64,000 nucleotides of DNA from a bacterium (GTDB taxonomy: Bacteria; Vulcanimicrobiota; Vulcanimicrobiia; Vulcanimicrobiales; Vulcanimicrobiaceae). The notes under the pieces were generated by a model that was not told the origin of the DNA, did not search any database, and worked only from the letters and a program-made list of their open reading frames with translations. Position 1 is the stretch's first letter. Every line of letters starts with the position of its first letter. The DNA is taken from NCBI GenBank assembly GCA_021778415.1, contig JAJYCL010000015.1:1-64000 (forward strand), given 5' to 3'. The translations under genes were made by a program, and so were the position numbers. Shown here piece after piece: positions 60,331-64,000 of the stretch.

Positions 60331-60373
60331 AAACGACCCGCAGGGAAACCTTTCACCTGCGGGTCGTTTTTTT
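60331..60373 (+). terminator. Intrinsic terminator after the tricorn-like gene
   Basis: AACGACCCGCAGG pairs with CCTGCGGGTCGTT (60356-60368) across an 11-nt loop and runs into seven T residues (60367-60373). It lies 27 bp after the stop codon. Confidence 0.92.
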
Positions 60374-60415
60374 GCATGCCGTGGGCAAGCTCATTAAATT
60401 TACTATTGAACTATA

Positions 60416-60445
60416 TTGACATACCTAGCACGACTTTTGTATAAG
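60416..60445 (+). promoter_or_regulatory. Sigma70-type promoter of aceA-aceB
   Basis: TTGACA at 60416-60421 and TATAAG at 60440-60445, 18 bp apart, in an AT-rich stretch about 110 bp before aceA. A nearby partial repeat (GTATAAGTGTTGTATG) overlaps the -10 region and may be an operator. Confidence 0.65.
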
Positions 60446-60552
60446 TGTTGTATGCCATCCATTGATTGCCGTCAAGCATGCCAATGCCCCGGTCCAATGG
60501 TTGAGCCAGACCCATCCATTTTAAGAACCATCGTTTTTGGAGGACACCACGA

Positions 60553-61854
60553 GTGAACGCATCCGAGCGCGCAGCCGCCCTCAAACACCAATGGGAGAGT
60601 GATCTCCGTTGGACAGGCGTGAAGCGCCCGTATACCGCCGAAGAGGTGGTACGTCTGCAAGGCTCCCTCGTTATCGAACATACGCTGGCCCGCTCGGGCG
60701 CGAAACGCCTCTGGCATTCGCTGCATGAGACCGAGCCCGTGGCTGCTTTAGGCACCATGACGGGCGGCCAAGCAGTCCAAGCGGCCAAGGCTGGCCTCAA
60801 GGCCATCTACTGCAGCGGTTGGCAGGTCGCCGCCGATGCCAATACCTCCGGGAACGTCTACCCCGACCAGTCGCTCTATCCGGTCAATTCCGTTCCGCAA
60901 CTCATCAAACGCATCAATGCCGCCTTACAGCGTCTCGACCAGATCGAGTCGCTTGAAGGTCGTGGCGGCGAAGCGACGTTCTTGCCCATCGTCGCCGATG
61001 CCGAAGCCGGTTTTGGCGGCGCGCTCAATGTCTTCGAACTCGTCAAGGCGATGATCGAAGCCGGCGCATCGGGGATTCATCTTGAAGATCAGCTCAGCTC
61101 CGAGAAGAAATGCGGCCATCTCGGTGGCAAAGTGCTCATCCCGACGCAGCAAGCGGTTCGGCATTTAATTTCGGCTCGTCTCGCCGCCGATGTCTGCGGA
61201 ACATCGACGCTCGTGATTGCACGCACCGATGCAAACGCGGCCACGCTCATCACGAGCGACGTCGATCCGATCGATCGTCAATTCTTGACGGGCGAACGCA
61301 CCAATGAAGGCTTCCATGTGACGAAGCAAGGCATCGAGGCCTGCATCGCGCGCGGCCTTGCCTACGCGCCGTATGCCGATCTTCTCTGGGTGGAAACATC
61401 GGAGCCGAATATCGAAGAAGCGCGTCAGTTCGCCGATGCGATCCACGCGAAATTCCCGGGCAAACTTCTGGCATACAATTGTTCGCCGTCGTTTAACTGG
61501 AAAAAGAAACTCGATGATGCTGCCATCGCGACCTTCCGCGAAACGCTGGCAAAAATGGGATATAAGTTCCAGTTCATCACGCTTGCGGGCTTTCACGCGC
61601 TCAACTACTCGTTCTTTGAACTCGCGCGCGATTTCGCGTCCCGCGGCATGACGGCATACGCCGAATTCCAACAGGCCGAATTCCGCAGCGAAGAGTTCGG
61701 GTATACCGCCACGCGCCATCAGCGCGAGGTTGGCACGGGATACTTCGACGAAGTTGCAACCGTCATCAGCCAAGGACAGTCATCAACAACTGCACTTGCC
61801 GGTTCAACGGAAACCGAACAATTCTCGACCAATGGAGCCACCGTCCACGCATGA
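60553..61854 (+). CDS. aceA: Isocitrate lyase
   Basis: 433 residues. It splits isocitrate into succinate and glyoxylate, the first step of the glyoxylate shunt. The active-site signature '[13 protein letters not shown]' is intact, along with '[12 protein letters not shown]', '[13 protein letters not shown]' and '[13 protein letters not shown]'. GTG start at 60553 with GGAGG 9 bp upstream. It overlaps aceB by 4 bp. Confidence 0.97.
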   Translation: MNASERAAALKHQWESDLRWTGVKRPYTAEEVVRLQGSLVIEHTLARSGAKRLWHSLHETEPVAALGTMTGGQAVQAAKAGLKAIYCSGWQVAADANTSGNVYPDQSLYPVNSVPQLIKRINAALQRLDQIESLEGRGGEATFLPIVADAEAGFGGALNVFELVKAMIEAGASGIHLEDQLSSEKKCGHLGGKVLIPTQQAVRHLISARLAADVCGTSTLVIARTDANAATLITSDVDPIDRQFLTGERTNEGFHVTKQGIEACIARGLAYAPYADLLWVETSEPNIEEARQFADAIHAKFPGKLLAYNCSPSFNWKKKLDDAAIATFRETLAKMGYKFQFITLAGFHALNYSFFELARDFASRGMTAYAEFQQAEFRSEEFGYTATRHQREVGTGYFDEVATVISQGQSSTTALAGSTETEQFSTNGATVHA

Positions 61855-63353
61855 ACGTAGCGCCCGCGCGCTTTCGCATCGAAAGCGATCTGCCCACCGG
61901 TTTTGCCGAGTTTTACACCCCGTTACACGATAGGTTTACCGGCGAACAACAACGATTGGTTCATGCGCGAGCAGCGATGCTCGCGCATGCCCACGCGGGC
62001 GAACTTCCCGATTATCTGCCACCGTCGGCAGCAACGACAACTTCGTGGAAGATCGATCTTCCCGTATGGTGTCGCGATCAACGCAATCAAATGACGGGCC
62101 CGGCCGACGATGCCGAACTCGTCGTCAAAATGATCAACTCGGGAGCTCCGGGAGTTATGCTCGATCTCGAAGACTCGATGGTCAACGATTGGGAGCATAT
62201 ACTCCTCGGCCTCAAAAATGTTCGTGCGGCATTATATGGTGAGCTCACCTATGAAGATCGCAAGCGCAATCGGACCGTCGCCATCACCTCGCGAAAACCG
62301 ACGATCTTCACCCGTGTCCGCCCCTTGCATTTGAGCCAAGCCGGCGTCTTCGATGAGCTCACGAGCGCCTCGCTTTTCGATCTGGCTCTCTTAGTCTATT
62401 CACTGGACTACGCTCAACTCGCACACCCGCTCTGTATCTATATTCCAAAATCCGAATCGGCCGATGAAGCCTTGTGGTGGCGCGATGTTTTCAGCGCGCT
62501 CATCGAGGCCCGCGGATGGCCGAAAGACGGCATACGTTGCATGGCACTCGTTGAAGCCCATCCGCTCGTGTATCAGATGGAAGAGTTTCTTTTCAACCTA
62601 CGCGAGTATATTCTCGGCTTAAATCTTGGCCGCTGGGATTATATGGCATCGCTTGCGCATTACAATCTCGCCGATCCCGCGTGGCTGCTCCCCGATCGCA
62701 ATACGATTCCCCACGACGTTGCATTCTTTCAGAATCTCAGAACGCTCATGCCGGAGATTTGCCATAAACATGGCGCATTGGCGATCGGCGGGATGACGGC
62801 ACTCTATCCCAGCCGTGAGGATGCCGAACTCAATGCCCGCGCATTGGCCGCGCTAGAGCGCGATAAGGCCAATGAATCTGCATGCCTCATGGATGGCGCG
62901 TGGACCGGACATCCCGACCAAAACGCCATTGCCGTCGCGCAATTTCCCGAACCGAATCAAATCGATAAGCGACCGAATCTGGCCGACGTGCATCCGACAA
63001 TGCGCCCCGCACCAATCGGCATCGGAACGCGCACGCTGGACGGGACGTGCGCAGCCGTGCGCACGGTCATTCGCTATCGCGACGGCGTCCTCGCCGGGCG
63101 CGGAGCATCGCTGCTTGATGGTTACATGGAAGATCTTGCGACGGATCGCATCTATCGCGTCATGATCGCGCAGCGCATGCGTCATCCCGGCCCGTATACG
63201 CCGGCTTCGCTGGCTGAACTCTTCGATGCCGAACTCGAACGCTTGCTTCGCGAACTCCCAGCCACCGCAACGAACGAAGATCGCCAACGCCTGCAGCGAG
63301 CACGAGCGCAATCCGAAGAAATGATCCTCACCGGAGCCTTCGACCCGAAGTAA
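61851..63353 (+). CDS. aceB: Malate synthase A
   Basis: 500 residues. It joins glyoxylate and acetyl-CoA to malate. '[20 protein letters not shown]' and '[17 protein letters not shown]' and '[14 protein letters not shown]' are those of the MSA group (about 530 residues); the C-terminal helical cap is present ('[19 protein letters not shown]'). The ATG overlaps aceA, so both shunt enzymes are made together; the operon allows growth on acetate or fatty acids. Confidence 0.97.
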   Translation: MNVAPARFRIESDLPTGFAEFYTPLHDRFTGEQQRLVHARAAMLAHAHAGELPDYLPPSAATTTSWKIDLPVWCRDQRNQMTGPADDAELVVKMINSGAPGVMLDLEDSMVNDWEHILLGLKNVRAALYGELTYEDRKRNRTVAITSRKPTIFTRVRPLHLSQAGVFDELTSASLFDLALLVYSLDYAQLAHPLCIYIPKSESADEALWWRDVFSALIEARGWPKDGIRCMALVEAHPLVYQMEEFLFNLREYILGLNLGRWDYMASLAHYNLADPAWLLPDRNTIPHDVAFFQNLRTLMPEICHKHGALAIGGMTALYPSREDAELNARALAALERDKANESACLMDGAWTGHPDQNAIAVAQFPEPNQIDKRPNLADVHPTMRPAPIGIGTRTLDGTCAAVRTVIRYRDGVLAGRGASLLDGYMEDLATDRIYRVMIAQRMRHPGPYTPASLAELFDAELERLLRELPATATNEDRQRLQRARAQSEEMILTGAFDPK

Positions 63354-63361
63354 CCGCCCCT

Positions 63362-63402
63362 GTCATCCTTTGAGGAGCGCACGCAGTGCGCTTCTCGAAG
63401 GG
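63362..63402. repeat. REP-like palindromic repeat, copy 3 (inverted)
   Basis: Reverse complement of the repeats at 19053 and 19115, with a few mismatches and a 2-bp insertion. It starts 8 bp after aceB and could act as a transcript-end hairpin. Confidence 0.75.
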
Positions 63403-63467
63403 CGCATACTTCGATCCATCAAACGACCGAGAAACTCTTCTGCCCGTTGGTCGTCGTGAGGAACGTT

Positions 63468-64000
63468 ATGCGTGCTTCGGAGCCCCTTTCGATTCCGAAA
63501 ATTGCCTGGATCGCAGCGGCGATAGCATTCATTCTGCATCTGATTGGTAATCCGCACTACGGATTTTTCCGCGATGAACTCTATTTCATCATCTGCGGCT
63601 TCCATCCGGCGTGGGGCTACGTCGATCAGCCGCCGATCGTACCGCTGCTCGCGGCAGGGACACAAGTATTCGGACACTCCCTCGTTCTGCTGCGCGCGCT
63701 GCCGGCGCTCTTTGCTGCAGGCTCCGTCTTTGTGACCTGCCTGCTCGTCGCTGAACTCGGCGGAAGCACGTTCGCAATGGCGACCGCTGCACTGCTCGTC
63801 TTTTTTGCACCGGTGCTTATGAGCTTCGGGATGAAAGTATCCACGGATATGCCAGGGCTCGTCCTGTGGCCGCTGATCGCACTGTTGCTGCTTCGTATCG
63901 TGCGCGGTGCCGATCCGCGCAACTGGCTCATCGTCGGCGCGCTTCTCGGCCTTGCATGCGAAAGCAAATATAGCGTTATCTTTTTTGCCGTCGCGCTGCT
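63468..64000 (+). CDS. Glycosyltransferase family 39-like membrane protein, partial
   Basis: 177 residues are visible before the window ends. After TM1 (about 10-28), the motif 'GFFRDELYFIICGFHPAWGY' followed by 'DQPPIVPLL' carries the DE and dolichyl-phosphate-mannosyltransferase/ArnT-like first loop. Several further membrane helices follow. Such proteins transfer a sugar from a lipid carrier outside the inner membrane. ATG 63468 has GAGGA just upstream. Confidence 0.85.
   Translation, partial: MRASEPLSIPKIAWIAAAIAFILHLIGNPHYGFFRDELYFIICGFHPAWGYVDQPPIVPLLAAGTQVFGHSLVLLRALPALFAAGSVFVTCLLVAELGGSTFAMATAALLVFFAPVLMSFGMKVSTDMPGLVLWPLIALLLLRIVRGADPRNWLIVGALLGLACESKYSVIFFAVAL

Overview
The window is a bacterial chromosome segment of fairly high GC content. 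It carries standard bacterial housekeeping genes: enolase, Ndk, BirA, AcpS, LigA, UvrA, UvrB, Prs, L25, Pth, GlmU and GltX. It also has genes more typical of soil or under-sampled lineages: a tricorn-type protease, an archaemetzincin, a GH125 glycosidase, a split B12-dependent acyl-CoA mutase and a glyoxylate shunt. The mix suggests a poorly sampled aerobic, heterotrophic phylum, perhaps Eremiobacterota (WPS-2)-like. That placement is an inference from overall flavour, not from a marker gene. Genes are tightly packed: ATGA/TTGA overlaps, non-ATG starts and very short divergent intergenic gaps recur.

Positions 1-1720 are host sequence: two convergent beta-lactamase-fold serine hydrolases (one cut by the window edge) and an intergenic stretch. 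Positions 1721-18943 form an integrated genomic island of about 17.2 kb. It is bounded by a 35-bp direct repeat (34 of 35 identical) whose right copy is the 3' end of a tRNA-Glu(TTC) gene. Its cargo, all on the minus strand, is a complete Druantia type I anti-phage operon, druA-druB-druC-druD-druE. A tightly linked sixth gene follows, encoding what looks like a NERD (PD-(D/E)xK-type) nuclease domain fused to an SF1 helicase. Toward the tRNA end lie a tyrosine recombinase with a suspect active site, an IS256-type transposase relic, a second integrase relic and a lipoprotein. This island is the most interesting part of the window.

Positions 18.9-29.6 kb hold two tRNAs with REP-like palindromic repeats, then ndk-eno-MFS, birA, a DUF3343-type protein, and a chemoreceptor split into a Cache sensor gene and a signalling gene. 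Archaemetzincin, acpS, and the NAD(P)HX repair enzyme follow. Positions 29.6-45.8 kb hold a DNA-repair block (HAD phosphatase, membrane protein, uvrA, ligA; separately uvrB). Next come an acyltransferase, a prs-rplY-pth-kinase-degV run, a membrane protein resembling an M48 protease without its metal site, and a diguanylate cyclase.

Positions 45.8-64 kb hold a TPR/ATP-grasp protein overlapping a PLP decarboxylase, then a minus-strand operon meaB - acyl-CoA mutase large subunit - small ORF - B12 subunit - gltX - glmU. The mutase carries the Phe/Gln pair of isobutyryl-CoA mutases rather than the Tyr/Arg pair of methylmalonyl-CoA mutases. A serine hydrolase, GH125 enzyme and tricorn-like protease follow. 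The segment ends with a promoter-driven aceA-aceB glyoxylate shunt operon and the start of a glycosyltransferase-39 family membrane protein.
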